A DNA stretch of 64,000 bases from Neoceratodus forsteri (Eukaryota; Chordata; Ceratodontiformes; Ceratodontidae): NCBI GenBank assembly GCA_016271365.2, contig CM057456.1, forward strand, positions 1,398,255,001 to 1,398,319,000, given 5' to 3'. The position numbers and the translations under genes were made by a program. Below the pieces are notes generated by a model, which saw only the letters and a program-made list of their open reading frames with translations, ran no database searches and was not told the origin of the DNA. This document shows, piece by piece, positions 1 through 10,851 of the stretch (position 1 is the first letter of the stretch; each line of letters begins with the position of its first letter).

Positions 1-316
1 ATTTTAAGCGAAAAAGATGTTTCAGGACTAGAGGGCATGGGATGAAGTTGGAGGAGGACGATTCAGAGAAACATGAGAAAGAATTTCTTCACAGAACGGG
101 TGGTGGACAAGTGGAACACCTGCCAGAGGAAGTGGTGGGGCTGAAACAATCACGGGATTTAAGAATGCATGGGATAGACATAAAGGAATTCTAGAGGTCA
201 GGGGTAAGGGGAAATAGACTTCTAGGAAAACAAACTGAACTTACAGGCTCAAATGGGCAGACTAGGTGGGCCATAGGCCCTTATCTGCCGACACTGTCTA
301 TGTATCTATGTATCTA
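1..316 (+). mobile_element. CR1 LINE, 3' end fragment
   Basis: This is the tail of a CR1-type non-LTR retrotransposon. The first ~170 bases translate, with frameshifts, as the C-terminal end of a CR1 reverse transcriptase, including the 'FFTERVVDAW'-like region that recurs in the other CR1 copies of this window. A short 3' UTR follows, with the motif GGGCAGACTAGGTGGGCC and the ending CTATGTATCTATGTATCTATG. Short direct repeats of this kind are characteristic CR1 3' ends. The copy continues to the left of the window, so its length is unknown. Confidence 0.85.
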
Positions 317-511
317 TGTAAGAGTATATAGGGGAAATTGGGAATTTAAACTAGGAGTGGGGGGTGGCAGTTGGGGAAGAGATATGCAGAGACCACAGGT
401 TGGGAAATCATATGAGCTTAACCCCCATAACAGTGACAAAGGACAAATGGCAAGTACTATTGGTGATGCTAGGAAAGGAGGGCAGGATGGGAGGGAGGGA
501 AAGGGTGGAAG

Positions 512-1450
512 GTGGTTACCCTAATGCTAGGAGCCTTGGGAGAAAACTGCAAGCGTTACAGGTGCTCATGGCAGAGGAGAGGTGGACATTGCAGCCATCA
601 GGAAACATGGGCCACCCAATATAATGACTGGGACCTGTCTGTACCAGGTACAGGTTATTTTAGGGACAGGGTGATTGGAAAAGGAGGAGGTGGCACTATA
701 TGTGAAGGAAGGACTGAAGTGTGTAAGGGAGGAAGGGAGGAGGGTAGTACGGAGTCACTTTGGGTGCAAATCCAGGATTCCAAGAATAAGATTCTTGGAA
801 TGGGAGTGGTGTACAGGCCACCATCTCAGATGGAGGAGTTAGACAGGGAACTAGCAGGACAGATCAGGAGGACCTGCGGGAAGGGTGGTGTGGTGATTTT
901 GGGGGATTTCAACATGCCAGGAGTGGACTGGAGCACCCCAACAACCAGGAACAGAAGGGAGCAGGTACTGCTGGATGCCTTCCAGGACAGCTTCCTGCTG
1001 CAAATGGTCAGTGAACCAGCCAGGTTAGGGAATACTATTGACCTTGTGCTGGTAAATGGGGACTTTGTGAGAGAACTTACAGTTGAGGAACTGCTGTCAG
1101 GGAGTGACCACCACTCAGTATGGCTCACATTGGATATAGGCAAGGAAGGAGTGGAATCTGGCACAAGAGTGCTGGACTTCAGAAGGGCCGACTTTGGGAG
1201 GATGGGGGAAGTGGTAAAAGGGTACCTGGTCAGAATTCAATCTAGTATGGATACTAACCAGAGGTGGGAGCTCATAAAGCTGGGGATAGTGGAGGCAGCC
1301 AAAGGCCTGCTGCAAAGCCCAGAGCAAGAAGGCTAGGGCTAAGAAACCAAGCTGGTTGAGCAAGGAGGTCATGGAAAAGGTAAGGAGGAAAGAGCTGCCT
1401 TTAGGAAGTACAAGAAAACAGGGAGGGGAAGACAGAGGAGTACTTGACAG
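512..1450 (+). pseudogene. CR1 ORF2 endonuclease domain (copy B)
   Basis: This encodes the AP-like endonuclease of CR1 ORF2, which nicks target DNA to prime reverse transcription. The N-terminal NARSLGRKLQAL segment reads in one frame at ~520-590 and the rest in another. The longest open piece, 512-1336, is in frame with the endonuclease from about 690. It contains VVYRPPSQ, the GDFNMPGVDWS motif (catalytic Asp/Asn, ~900-935), a TIDLVLVN segment and SGSDHHSVW (the SDH catalytic motif, ~1100). After 1336 the frame shifts again into the KKPSWLSKEV-like linker. Two or more frameshifts make it a relic. Confidence 0.85.
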
Positions 1451-1717
1451 AATCGGAAGGAGGTGACAAGGGCATTAAGGAGCCAAAGCATCTATGGAAC
1501 TCAGGCTGGCAAGGCATTAAGAAGGGGAGAAGGACTTCTTTAAGCACATCAGGAGAAGAGGAGCTGTAAGGACCACATAGTAAGGATTAGGAAGGAGGGG
1601 TTGGGTGGAAGCAGGGTGCGATAAGGCAGAAGCACTAAATGAGTACTTCTGCTCAGTATTTACTAAAGAGAAGAGGGGTGACACTCAAGGTGTGAGAAAT
1701 GGCAGAAGTGGGGAGGA

Positions 1718-3190
1718 GTGGTGACAGATGGGGAAATCATGGAGGGCAGAGTTCGAGAGGGTTTGAAGGTGCTGAGGGTGGACAAGGCGCCAGGCCCAGA
1801 TGGCATCCACCCCAGGGTACTGAAGGAGCTGGCAGAGGTCCTTGCAGGACCTTTGGCAGACCTATTTAATGCCTCACTACATTCGAGGGGTATACCTCAG
1901 GACTGGAGGATGGCTCATGTGGTGCCCCTCCACAAGAGTGGCCCCAAGGATGAACCGGGAAACTACAGACCAGTGAGCCTCACATCCATCGTGGGTAAGC
2001 TAATGGAGACTATCCTGAAGGAGAGGCTGGTGGCCCTCCTAGAGGCCAAAGGACTACAGGACAGCAGACATCATGGCTTCATATGTGGCAGATCCTGCCA
2101 AACCAACCTGGTTGAGTTCTATGACTGGGTAACTAGGCAACTGGACAGAGGCCGTGCAGTGGATGTCCTGTATCTGGACTTCAGTAAGGCATTCGACTTG
2201 GTGCCACATGGAAGGCTGGGAAGGAAGTTAGTAGGCACAGGGGCGGGTGCAAAGCTGGTGAGATGGGTAGGAAACTGGCTGCAGGGAAGGCAACAGAGGG
2301 TGGTGGTGGGTGGGGAGCTCTCACACCCAAGGGCAGTGATGAGCGGTGTCCCACAGGGCTCGGTGTTGGGACCAGTGTTGTTTGGGATATTCATTGCAGA
2401 CATATCATGGGACATCAAGAGCAAGATCAGTCTGTTTGCTGATGATACCAAGGTTGGCGCGGTGGTGGATGACCTAGGGGGATGGCAGGGGTTGCAGGAT
2501 GATCTGGAAAAGCTTGAAACCTGGTCAGACACCTGGCAACTGGGCTTTAATGCCAAAAAGTGCAAGGTGCTGCATTTTGGGATGAAGAACCCAAGGAGGA
2601 GTTACCAGTCAGGGGGAGTGCAGCTAGCCCAGACAGAGGAGGAGAAGGATCTGGGGGTGCTCATTACAGGGTCAATGAACAACTCAGCACAATGTAGGAA
2701 GAGCAGCTGCAAAGGCCAACAAAATACTGGTTGTATTGCAAGGGTATATCCTCGAGGAGGGAGGAGGTGATTCTGCCACTGTATAGGTCATTAGTTAGAC
2801 CACACCTGGAGTACTGCATGCAGTACTGGCGTCCGTATCTGAAGAGGGACATTAAGTTACTGGAGGGGGTGCAGCGCAGAGCGACAAAGATGATCAAGGG
2901 GCTGGGGGACTTATCATACGAGAGGAGGTTGAAGGAGTTGAACATGTACTCACTGGAGGAGAGGAGAGACAGAGGTGACATGATTGAAACCTTTAAATAC
3001 ATGAAAGGAATAAACAAGATGGGTACAGAGGGGCTGTTCAAAGTAAGGGAAGGGAGGGCCACCAGGGGCCATGATATGAGACTGGAGCGAGGAAGGTTCA
3101 GGAGGGAGATGAGGAGACACTTTTTTACAGAGAGGTGGTGGCTGGGTGGAATCGTTACCTGCAGAAGTGGTATGCAGTAGAACAGTGGAC
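1718..3190 (+). pseudogene. CR1 ORF2 reverse transcriptase domain (copy B)
   Basis: This is the reverse transcriptase half of CR1 ORF2. It opens with KAPGPDGIHPRVLKEL (~1775-1835) and continues through NYRPVSLTSIVGKLME, CGRSCQTNLVEFYDWVT, motif A YLDFSKAFDLVPH (~2170-2210), SGVPQGSVLGPVLF and the catalytic LFADDTKVG box (~2435). At ~2730-2770 the frame moves to the one opened at 2731, which carries the conserved C-terminal region (SRREEVILPLYRSLVRPHLEY, then RRATKMIKGL). That frame ends at 3180. Despite preserved catalytic residues, the shift near 2740 and the decayed endonuclease make it non-functional. Confidence 0.9.
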
Positions 3191-3345
3191 TGCTTCAAAT
3201 GAAGATGGGACAGGACAAGGGGGAGGGTTAATGAAGGGGAAGGGTAGAAGAGAGGGGCAGCTGCAGAATAAGGGGTGCTAGCTGCACATTTGAGCAGACT
3301 TGATAGACCTCTAGGCCTTTATCTGCTGGCAAATTTCGTATGTTC

Positions 3346-4136
3346 GTATTGTGCCCAGGGTCGGCTCCTTTAGTGGTAAGAAGATTTAGTGCCTACTGTT
3401 CCTTTAAGGGACAGTTCTGAGCTAGAGCCAGAGAATAACCAGGTAGCATGGCATATACAATGGGGGAGCAAGTGCATTTAAAGAGCACCGGGGGAGGGCA
3501 GGCAGGAGCAAAATCAGTCAGACTGCTTACCCAACCCGAGAACTCAGTGAGCCACCAAGAGTCCAGGCCAGGGTGGCCGAGAGTTCCACTCAGAATTTGC
3601 TGATCAGGTTTTGGAGAGTTACTGTCATATGTACTATGCAGTTCTCAAATAACAGATGCTCTTCACAAAATAAATATTTACTTAGTAAAAAAGGTTGCCT
3701 TTGCCATTCATTAATGCTAGTGCTACTCTTATTTATCACACACAGTGTTCACATCCTAATTTAATTGAAATGACTGGTAATCAGATTCCCAGTTTCTGTG
3801 ACACATCAGAGGGATGACATCTCATTTAGTTTTATCACTATGTAACAAATATATTTAGTTGCTTAGTAACTTACTTGAGAATTTGCATTTTTAGTAGCAA
3901 GCAGGCTCTCGTTACAAGTGAGACTACTGTTTTTTCCAGCCTGTGTGTGTGGTGTGGGGGGGGGGCACAAGTCACAAATTGTGGATATTTGTGTTCCATG
4001 CAATGATTATTGATGAAAAAAAGGGACGTTTTAGTATGCAGATTTGTTTCTAAATTTTAACTGTATGTTGTAGGAATGGGGCAGTGAGCTGACACTCTGT
4101 CCCAGTTTGTATGTATGTATTTATGTATCTAGCCAT
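3346..4136. other. Gap without recognisable gene
   Basis: No coding potential or known repeat is recognised. The part at 3346-3770 starts TGTGCCCAGGG, has an A/T-rich TTTAAAG stretch at ~3478 and an AATAAA at ~3669. It could be a solo LTR or a SINE, but I cannot see matching ends. The rest is AT-rich, with a G-run at 3955-3966. Confidence 0.3.
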
Positions 4137-4137
4137 C

Positions 4138-4138
4138 C

Positions 4139-4182
<44 letters not shown>

Positions 4183-4183
4183 G
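4138..4183. repeat. (ATCT)n microsatellite
   Basis: About eleven uninterrupted ATCT units sit between a TGTATGTATTTATG prelude and TGCCTACCTAC. Confidence 0.98.
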
Positions 4184-4529
4184 CCTACCTACTTCTCTGA
4201 GCTATGTCTTTTAAGTAGACCGAGGTGTCCACCTCAGTACTGCTACTATGTGAGCTGCATAATTATTTTTACAATTACAGTGCCCTGTTCCTTAACGTCT
4301 GAAGCAGAGTGGTGAACTATTGTAACATGCTCATTTATAATTTAATTTAAATTAATATTAATGGTATGGATAATTATAAGAAACTGTACATAACAGACTG
4401 ATTACAATTGCCAACTAAATTATGAGAAAAAAAATTCACATAAATTACACAAACTGCTGTAGGCAACTTGAAAACTGGAAAAATGAAAGTTTTGAGGACG
4501 TGGTGTAGAGGATGTCATTATGAAGCAAG

Positions 4530-5460
4530 TTTAGTGTTTCTGTCTGCAGCTACAGAAGTGGCTGTGTATTTCTTGCATTATGAATGTGTATCTGTGGCTG
4601 CAGATCTGCTGACCCCTGCTTCTGCAACCAGAAGTACTGTTATACTTTTTGTATAGTCACGTTCTCAAAAAGAAAGGAAATTTATTGTAAAAAACTGTGT
4701 TAATGCACCAGTTAAGGTTCAACTTAACGCCACAAAACTAGGGAAATGTGGTGTTAGGGTTTCCAATCCTAACTCCCCACCCTCACCCACCAAGCAGCAA
4801 AAAGACAAAACCACACAAGCAACCACAGACAGCCATCATCAGGCAAGACAAACAACATAAAAATGTTTCCAGATGACACATGCAGTACCACTGATGTGCT
4901 ACATTCATGGATTTGTAAATGTAACTTATACAGCCACACCTGTGTGTGTATGTCATAACAGTGTGCATGAGTACATGTGGCTGCAGAAGTACAGACAGAA
5001 GGCGCCATGGGGCCTGTGTCTCTGCAGACAGAGGTGCTCATATGCATGCTGTATGAGGTACCTGACTAGATAGCATAATTTGCTAATGGATAGTTTTCTA
5101 TATGCAGCTGTGTAAATGAAAACTGGTACCAGCTGAAAAAACTGTAGCTCTGCTGCTGAAATTATGATACCCACATTGCAGGGGCTTGCTCTTGTGGAGT
5201 CAGAAGTCAGTGTTTATGTCTTAGATCTGTGTCCAAGGAGGCACAGGCTCCCCGGGGGCCTGTAATTCAGCAGACAGAAGTATTGTTGCAATTTTTGCAT
5301 CATGGTTTTTGTGTCACCTGTGCTTCTGCAGCCAGAGGTCAGTGTGTATGTCTTACAGCTGTAACTGCAGAAGGGCAGGTCCAAAAAGTGTTTGAGTGCT
5401 ATACAGTGTGCATAAGTACTTGAGGGTACGGAAATGCCAGCCCAACAGGGGTTGCACTTT
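4530..5460. repeat. Degenerate internal repeat, CTGCAG-xx-AGAAGT type
   Basis: The stretch repeats diverged blocks built on CTGCAG(C/A)CAGAAGT, followed by TGTGTATGTCTTAC or TGTGCATGAGTAC. Examples start near 4545, 4610, 4978, 5020, 5190, 5270, 5325 and 5455. The period is irregular. It fills much of the interior of the foldback element. No coding signal was seen. Confidence 0.5.
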
Positions 5461-5495
5461 TGCAGACAAAAGAACTCTTGTAATTTGGGTATTGC

Positions 5496-5770
5496 ATATT
5501 CATATTTATTTATTTATTAAAGTATTTCACCAGGAAAGACATTCTGAGCTTTGAATTAGCTCATTTCCAGATGTGTCCTGGGGAAGGAAATTGATACAAG
5601 AATAACAGTGTATATACAGTACAGTACAGTGAACAGTAGTTTCACTTGTTATGATACACAGTTATTTACAGCACTTACAATCATATAACAGGTAAGATAC
5701 AAAGTAATAGTGCAGCTGAGTCCTTGTGGGTAGTTGAAGTAGAGCCCAATGCATGGCAATTGATAAGAGG
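5496..5770 (-). mobile_element. LINE 3'-tail fragment with (TTTA)n
   Basis: It begins with ATTTATTTATTTATTAAA. On the minus strand this is a (TAAA)n tail, as found on L2-like LINEs and their SINEs. The following text (CACCAGGAAAGACATTCTGAG, then ATACAGTACAGTACAGTG) resembles the 3' UTR layout seen at 22.99, 39.93, 52.89 and 60.1 kb: tail, short A/G block, then tracts describing an untranslated region. No RT-coding part is present. The right end is uncertain. Confidence 0.5.
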
Positions 5771-5774
5771 ATTT

Positions 5775-6185
5775 AGTCAGAGGTTGAGGTGGAGGGGTGG
5801 ATTCGGGGGCAAGTAAGGAGGATGGACATGGGGAGGGAGGGTAGGAGATAAGGGGTGGGGATAAGGGAAGATTATGGGGTGGATAGGGATAAGGAAATGG
5901 GGCAGGGAGGGAGTAGGGGGATAGGTGCAGAGAGGAGATAAGGGGATGGGAACAAGGGAATAGAGAGGAAAGTGAGGAGAATAGGGAAGAGGGGAGAGGA
6001 GAGAGAAGTAAGGGGAGGGAGGGGAGAGAGAGTGAGAGAGTGAAGAGGATAGGAAGGACAGGAGAGAGCGTGAGGGGAGTGGGGAGAGAAGAGTGAGGAG
6101 GATAGGAAGGACAGGAGAAGGTGGGGGCAGTGAGTGGGAAGGAGTTGAGTGAAACAAATGTGCCAGGTAACTAGGGACAGTCACA
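5775..6185. repeat. Polypurine (G/A-rich) low-complexity tract
   Basis: About 400 bases are almost pure purine on the plus strand, with GGGGA, GAGGA, GGGAGAGA and AGGATAGG blocks and few pyrimidine interruptions. The minus strand reads as a Pro/Ser/Leu-rich open frame (5777-6400), which is an artefact of the missing A/T stop codons. Such tracts can form triplex DNA and often arise by slippage. Confidence 0.85.
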
Positions 6186-6639
6186 GGAGGGGGTGGTGTG
6201 TATCTTTGGCTGCAGTCCTCATGGGTAGTTGATACTCCAGTCACAACACTGTGTCTGTGTGCAGAAACATAGCCCCTTGTTTTTGCACACAGAAGCAGCA
6301 TTGTGATTGGGATATCATGGATTTCTAGCCGCATCAACAAGTGAATGTGTATGCCTTGCAGTATGCATAAAGCACATACAAATCCTTGGAGGTGTAGCAC
6401 ATCAGTGGTACTGCATTTTTGTCATCTGGAAACAGTTGTATGTTGTTTATCTTACCTGATGATGGCTGTCTGTGGTTGCTTGTGTGGTCTTGTCTTTTTG
6501 CTGCTTGGTGGGTGGCGGAGGGGAGTTAGGGTTGGAAACCCTAATGCCACCACATTTCCCTACATTTTTATGGCATTGAGTTGAACCCTAACTGGTGCAT
6601 TAAGGCAGTTTTCTGCAATAAATATGGATATATATATAT

Positions 6640-6695
6640 CCAGTTCTGTGTTGACTAGTAGGCCAAAGACATGCCTGGAATTCTATGCCAGCAAA

Positions 6696-6775
<80 letters not shown>

Positions 6776-6892
6776 ACTGGATTCCAGTCATGCCCTTGGC
6801 CTACTAATCATTACAGTGCTGGATTGATCTATAGATAGATAAATGAATAGATGGATCATTCTATAGATAGAGGGATGGATGGATGGAGAGAG

Positions 6893-6942
<50 letters not shown>

Positions 6943-7056
6943 TTATTTGGTGACATAGGATTCCAGGTATGGCCTTGGCCTACTAATCATTACAGGGCTG
7001 GATTGATCTATAGATAGATAGATGGATAGATGGATCAATCTATAGATAGATGGATG

Positions 7057-7120
<64 letters not shown>

Positions 7121-7327
7121 TTTGGTGACATAGGACTCCATGCATGCCTTTGGCCTATTAATCATCAAAGAGCTGGATCGATCGATTGATCTAATAGAGA
7201 GAGAGAGAGAGAGATCGATCAGATAGACAGGCAGATCCATCCAGCTCTGTGATGATTAGTAGGCCAAAGGCATGCCTGGAATCCTATGTCACCAAATACT
7301 GTATCTATCTATCTATCTATCTATCTA

Positions 7328-7383
<56 letters not shown>

Positions 7384-7395
7384 TCTATCTATCAT
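6640..7395. repeat. TCTA/AGAT microsatellite cluster with inverted spacer copies
   Basis: Long arrays are (TATC)n 6696-6776, (AGAT)n ~6890-6942, (AGAT)n ~7054-7121, (GA)n 7197-7215, and (TCTA)n-(TCTG)n-(TCTA)n ~7300-7393. Between them a ~55-base spacer recurs. It reads as TAGTAGGCCAAAGRCATGCCTGGAATCCTATGTCACCAAATA at ~6655 and ~7255. It appears as the reverse complement (CCAGTCATGCCCTTGGCCTACTAATCATTACAG type) at ~6780, ~6960 and ~7130. The cluster is therefore a set of inverted hairpin units, each ending in a tetranucleotide array. Confidence 0.9.
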
Positions 7396-8060
7396 AATGG
7401 CATGGTAGCACCACTATAGTTTGGGTTGGGTAGGCACTTAAACATTAAACCCCTAATTTTGCAATTTAATAATTTTGCAACCAATCATCGGATTTGCATG
7501 AAATTTTGCATGTGCAGTCTTGTAGGGAAGATCTTTGGATGTGCTACATTTAGTTCTGGTTGGATGTGCAGATTCCAAGACTGGATAGTGCAAGAAAAGA
7601 ATTTGGGGGAGTGAGGGGAAGGAGGAGTTGTTTTCTTTTTGGGATGACACCTGTAGATCCCAGACGGTTTGGAATTTTGGTCTGAAAATTTTAGGGTAGA
7701 AAGGGGCTGGCCCACAGATGTACCTTTTAATGGGTTGGTGAAAAAACTACTAATCTGTTCCAAAGTTATTAAATATAAAAAAATTCAGGTTATGAGCATA
7801 CTCAGCAAACACTTCAAAGTAGCAGTATGAAACGAAAAAAAGAATCCTATTTCATATGGGCCCAATCCTTTTTCATGAGGGGAAAATCCTTTTTCATTTG
7901 CTGCTATTTTTTGTTTTCAAAAAAATAATTTCAAAACCCACAAACATGAAATTTTGCAGAGAGGGTAAGAGTCTGTCTTGCTCACTGGGACCCCGTTAGG
8001 TGGATTCTGCACCTAACTGTTGGACAAATGATCCGGAAATGTGTTTTTTTTTTTAATTTG
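7396..8060. repeat. PAL-family terminal arm, isolated copy
   Basis: The start (GGTAGCACCACTATAGTTTGGG, then GTAGGCACTTAAACATTAAAC) matches the termini of the PAL elements at 40.5, 50.8, 51.05 and 56.6 kb. Further shared landmarks are AATTTTGCAACC, GCATGAAATTTTGCATGTG (~7495) and a CCCACAGATGTACCTTTTAATGGGTTGGTGAAAAAA block (~7710). The copy fades near 8050. No coding signal is seen; short ORFs here are chance frames. Confidence 0.65.
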
Positions 8061-8899
8061 AAACCTTTTTTGTGATTCGCTTCCGAAAACACAGACCATC
8101 CAGTAGGAAGAAAAGTGAAACACATGCACACTGTGGCAGAAAAATTCCACATGTACACAGTGTGAAAAGTGGAGAGTGCACCACAAACTTGTAGTATAAC
8201 AGGATCACTTGTAAAAGATTTGAAGTGAGGAGTAAAGCACAAGCAGGTCTGCAAAGTAGCACAACAACCACGGTGTGTTAGACAAATTAGTTTTGTTTCA
8301 ATGTGAGAGGATGGGAGTCTAAAAACAGCAGCGGCACTTGTAACCAGAACTAGGATGTTGTGAAGGCACTGTGTGGGGGGAAAAAAGGAAACCTAGTGAA
8401 ATAAGCAGAAAAGAAAATGCAGACTAACAAAATGGTGACAACAGAGAGTGGATGAAAATAAAAGGGTTTGTTACTGTGAGGAAGCCCTGCAAGGAAAGTT
8501 CAAGCATTTTAATATGGGATTTACAGCCTGTGAAAGGAAAAGACACCAAAAGTGAATAAACTCAACTTGTAGGGAGCTCGCTGAAATATTTCAGAGTAGA
8601 TACTGTAATCTGCTGTAAAAATGAACAATAACAAGAAAGTTTGTGTGATGGTGTAGAGAGCAGTGAGGAAAGGCTAGATGGTAAACCAATAACTTTACAT
8701 GCAGATTGCACTGGATCTCAAGATCATTGTAAAACTGGACCAACTTTTCATCTTGAAAGAAGGTCTCTGGTACAGTACTACCAACTTTACTTGGCTGCTC
8801 TATCTCCTGACTCTGCTGCTGCTGACACACCTCTATGTTGGGAGCCCTGCAGCTCCCTGCTGCTACCTGTTATCTGATCTGCAGCCCTGCCAGACTATT
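8061..8899. other. Gap without recognisable feature
   Basis: I see no ORF with a recognisable family, no long inverted repeat and no microsatellite in this stretch. It lies between the PAL arm and the upstream flank of the ISM1 pseudogene. Part of its right side could be retrotransposed ISM1 5' UTR, but nothing in the sequence proves that. Confidence 0.3.
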
Positions 8900-9460
8900 C
8901 GAGACGTTATTGTAAGCACCCCAGGATTTAGAAGGACACGAGTTTTATTGCTTCTGTAGAATATTTGTGGTTAATCTTAAAAACAGTGTGTCATCACAGC
9001 ACATTTCCATGGATTTACTCAGGACTTGCAACTCAAAAATTCCCCTTGTTTCTTTTTTTCCGGTGCATGCAGGGTACTGCACTCCATCCTTCCCATGCCA
9101 AGGATTTTAGTGCTGGTTTTGTTGTGTCTTTGATCTTTCTTCTTTACCTAGGATGGCTGATATTTGTTCACAAATAACCCCTCAGAACCCATATTGGATT
9201 GGGATTCTCCACCTTGATATCGCTGCTGCTGGTTCTCATGCAGGTTCACCATTGCACTGCCTGCTCGCCTGCTTCTCGGCTCACCAAGTCCCACCATTTT
9301 CCCTTCCCTGCATGACTCTTCACTCTCTGAGCTGGTTCCTCTGAGGTGATGTGGTGGAGGCAGCTCCCCAGCCCCAGTGGATCTGGAGCATGGCAGGATC
9401 TTGCCAGTGGGAGGCGGTGCTCCTCTCCCATGGTGTCCCACAGCCAACTGACTCAAGAGG

Positions 9461-10851
9461 ATGGTGAGGCTGACAGCCAAGCTATTTCTGCTGCTGGAAC
9501 TTCTGCTTACTTTAATATCACAGTGATAGGGAGCATCCCTCTCAACTTGGAGGGGAAGCAATCACAGTGAGCATGACCCTGCAGCCCAGCCACAGGATGA
9601 TCTAAATGTAGAGAGCTCTGTGTCCACACATCCAGGCTTTGCATTAACATCCAGATAGAGAGAAAGGAATCTTCTAATCAAAAGGCAGCACATAGAGTTT
9701 CCCAAACAATGCTCCCAACAGGAGAATGGACATGCCTAGCTACAGAGAGATGGACCTGGATCATTCTTGCTGGGTCTTCCAAACTTCACAGACCTTTCTA
9801 ACCAGATATAACTGGCCAAAATCCAAATATTCAGGTTACCATAGAGGTGGTCAATGGCTCTGACACTGAACCTGAGAAGGATTTACGTAAACAGGACAAA
9901 CCCAGATGGGCCATCCCATCTCCTGACTGGAGGAACTGGTGGCAAAGGTCATCAAGTTCCTTTTGCTTGAGCACTGGTGACCTAGACTACAAATATTATA
10001 GCACTACCAAAGATAGCAACTTTCTAAACCCCCCTGTGGGGCTGGGACAGAGGTGCAGCCAGTCACTGGAGTTTTATGTCCAAAGCACAGCCTGAGTATA
10101 ATTACATCAATGGCGATGATGACTGGATCTCATGATCTATCTGCAGCATAACTTGTGGAAGTGGCAACCACAAACACACCAGATCATGTGGCTATGCCTG
10201 TACTGCCACTGAGTCAAGGATTTGTGACAATCTGTCCAGGAATTAACAACACATTCAGGACTGTTGCTACAGCTACAGAGGTTAGCTTTCTGGCAGGGAG
10301 CGCTGATTTTAATGCTACATAACTATTCAGAGTTGATACAGATGACTACAAGAGATGGATGAACTGTAAAAGTGAATTTCTAATAAAGAAGCATATGCAC
10401 AAAGTGTCCACCAATTTTCCCAGCTGCCTTCGTTCCTACCCTACAGAAGATGCCTATAGTACCGCTAATGTATATGATGGCAAAGCAGGAGTTTGGCTGG
10501 AAAGATGTAAGTGGTCCTGAGAGAAAAACTGAAAATCTGTAAGTCAACAGCACATTACTGCATCTGGTCTATGCTTTCCTGGGATAGTACAACCCTGGCA
10601 GCACAGCACTGTTGCTGTGACGGCACCATGCAGCTTATTACAAGTGGTAAAGGGGCAGGCATGTCAAAGTTAGTCAGCACAGAGTTTTCTGCGGAGCTCC
10701 ATTACAAGTTGACATTTTGCCCTGGATCATATGCAAAGGGGGCTGGAGCAGGTACAATGATGTATGACCTCCAAACAATGGATAGAATTGTACAGACAAC
10801 CCTTCAGATGAGGACTACTACAAAGAATTTCAAGAAGCCAGGGAATATTAA
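9461..10851 (+). pseudogene. ISM1: Processed pseudogene of isthmin-1
   Basis: ISM1 is a secreted vertebrate protein with a thrombospondin type-1 repeat and a C-terminal AMOP domain. The copy starts at ATG 9461 with MVRLTAKLFLLLELLLTL, a signal-peptide-like start. It continues with NPNIQVT-like sequence (~9815), [12 protein letters not shown] (~9925), DSNFLNPP (~10013), the TSR (CSITCGSGN then [17 protein letters not shown], ~10140-10235) and an AMOP region ([10 protein letters not shown] ~10580, [16 protein letters not shown] ~10675). It ends AREY-stop at 10849-10851. It runs through the whole coding region without introns, although the parent is multi-exon, so it is a retrocopy. Many frameshifts and stops (for example after the signal peptide and around 10250-10480) show it is old and dead. 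Confidence 0.9.

Larger units (their letters stand above)
320..3345 (+). mobile_element. CR1 LINE copy B, 5'-truncated
   Basis: A ~3-kb CR1 copy directly follows the 3' end of another CR1. It starts in the ORF1/ORF2 junction region and holds a frameshifted ORF2 (endonuclease, then reverse transcriptase). It ends in a 3' UTR with GCCTTTATCTGCTGGC and a short TATGTTCGTA tail. No esterase ORF1 is present, as expected of a 5'-truncated LINE. The left boundary is approximate because two CR1 sequences meet here. The element is not functional: ORF2 changes frame at least four times. Confidence 0.85.
4679..6624. mobile_element. Foldback element with ~250-bp terminal inverted repeats
   Basis: Bases ~4679-4935 are the reverse complement of ~6362-6624 at what looks like about 90% identity. 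Both arms share, in order, TTAATGCACCAGTTA, GGGAAATGTGGTG, CACCCACCAAGCAGCAAAAA, ACAGCCATCATCAGG, TGTTTCCAGATGACA and CCACTGATGTGCTACA. The ~1.4-kb interior has no transposase and holds imperfect CTGCAG..AGAAGT repeats, a TTTA-tailed LINE fragment and a polypurine tract. The outermost part of the arms (TGCAxCAGTTAGGGTT) is shared with the PAL palindromes near 42.7, 52.4, 54.9 and 56.8 kb, so it probably belongs to the same or a related family. Coding capacity is absent, so it would be non-autonomous. Confidence 0.75.

Noticed and set aside
826..1372. Minus-strand frames opposite the CR1 endonuclease
   Set aside because: Shadows of the plus-strand CR1 coding sequence; no independent motif.
3346..3770. 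Solo LTR
   Set aside because: TG start and an AATAAA are present, but I find no matching CA end with target duplication and no second copy, so I left it unassigned.
5777..6400. 207-codon Pro/Ser/Leu-rich minus-strand frame
   Set aside because: It is the complement of a polypurine tract, which cannot contain the A/T-rich stop codons.
6624..7240. Short frames of repeated Leu-Ser-Ile-Tyr
   Set aside because: Direct translations of the (TCTA)n arrays.
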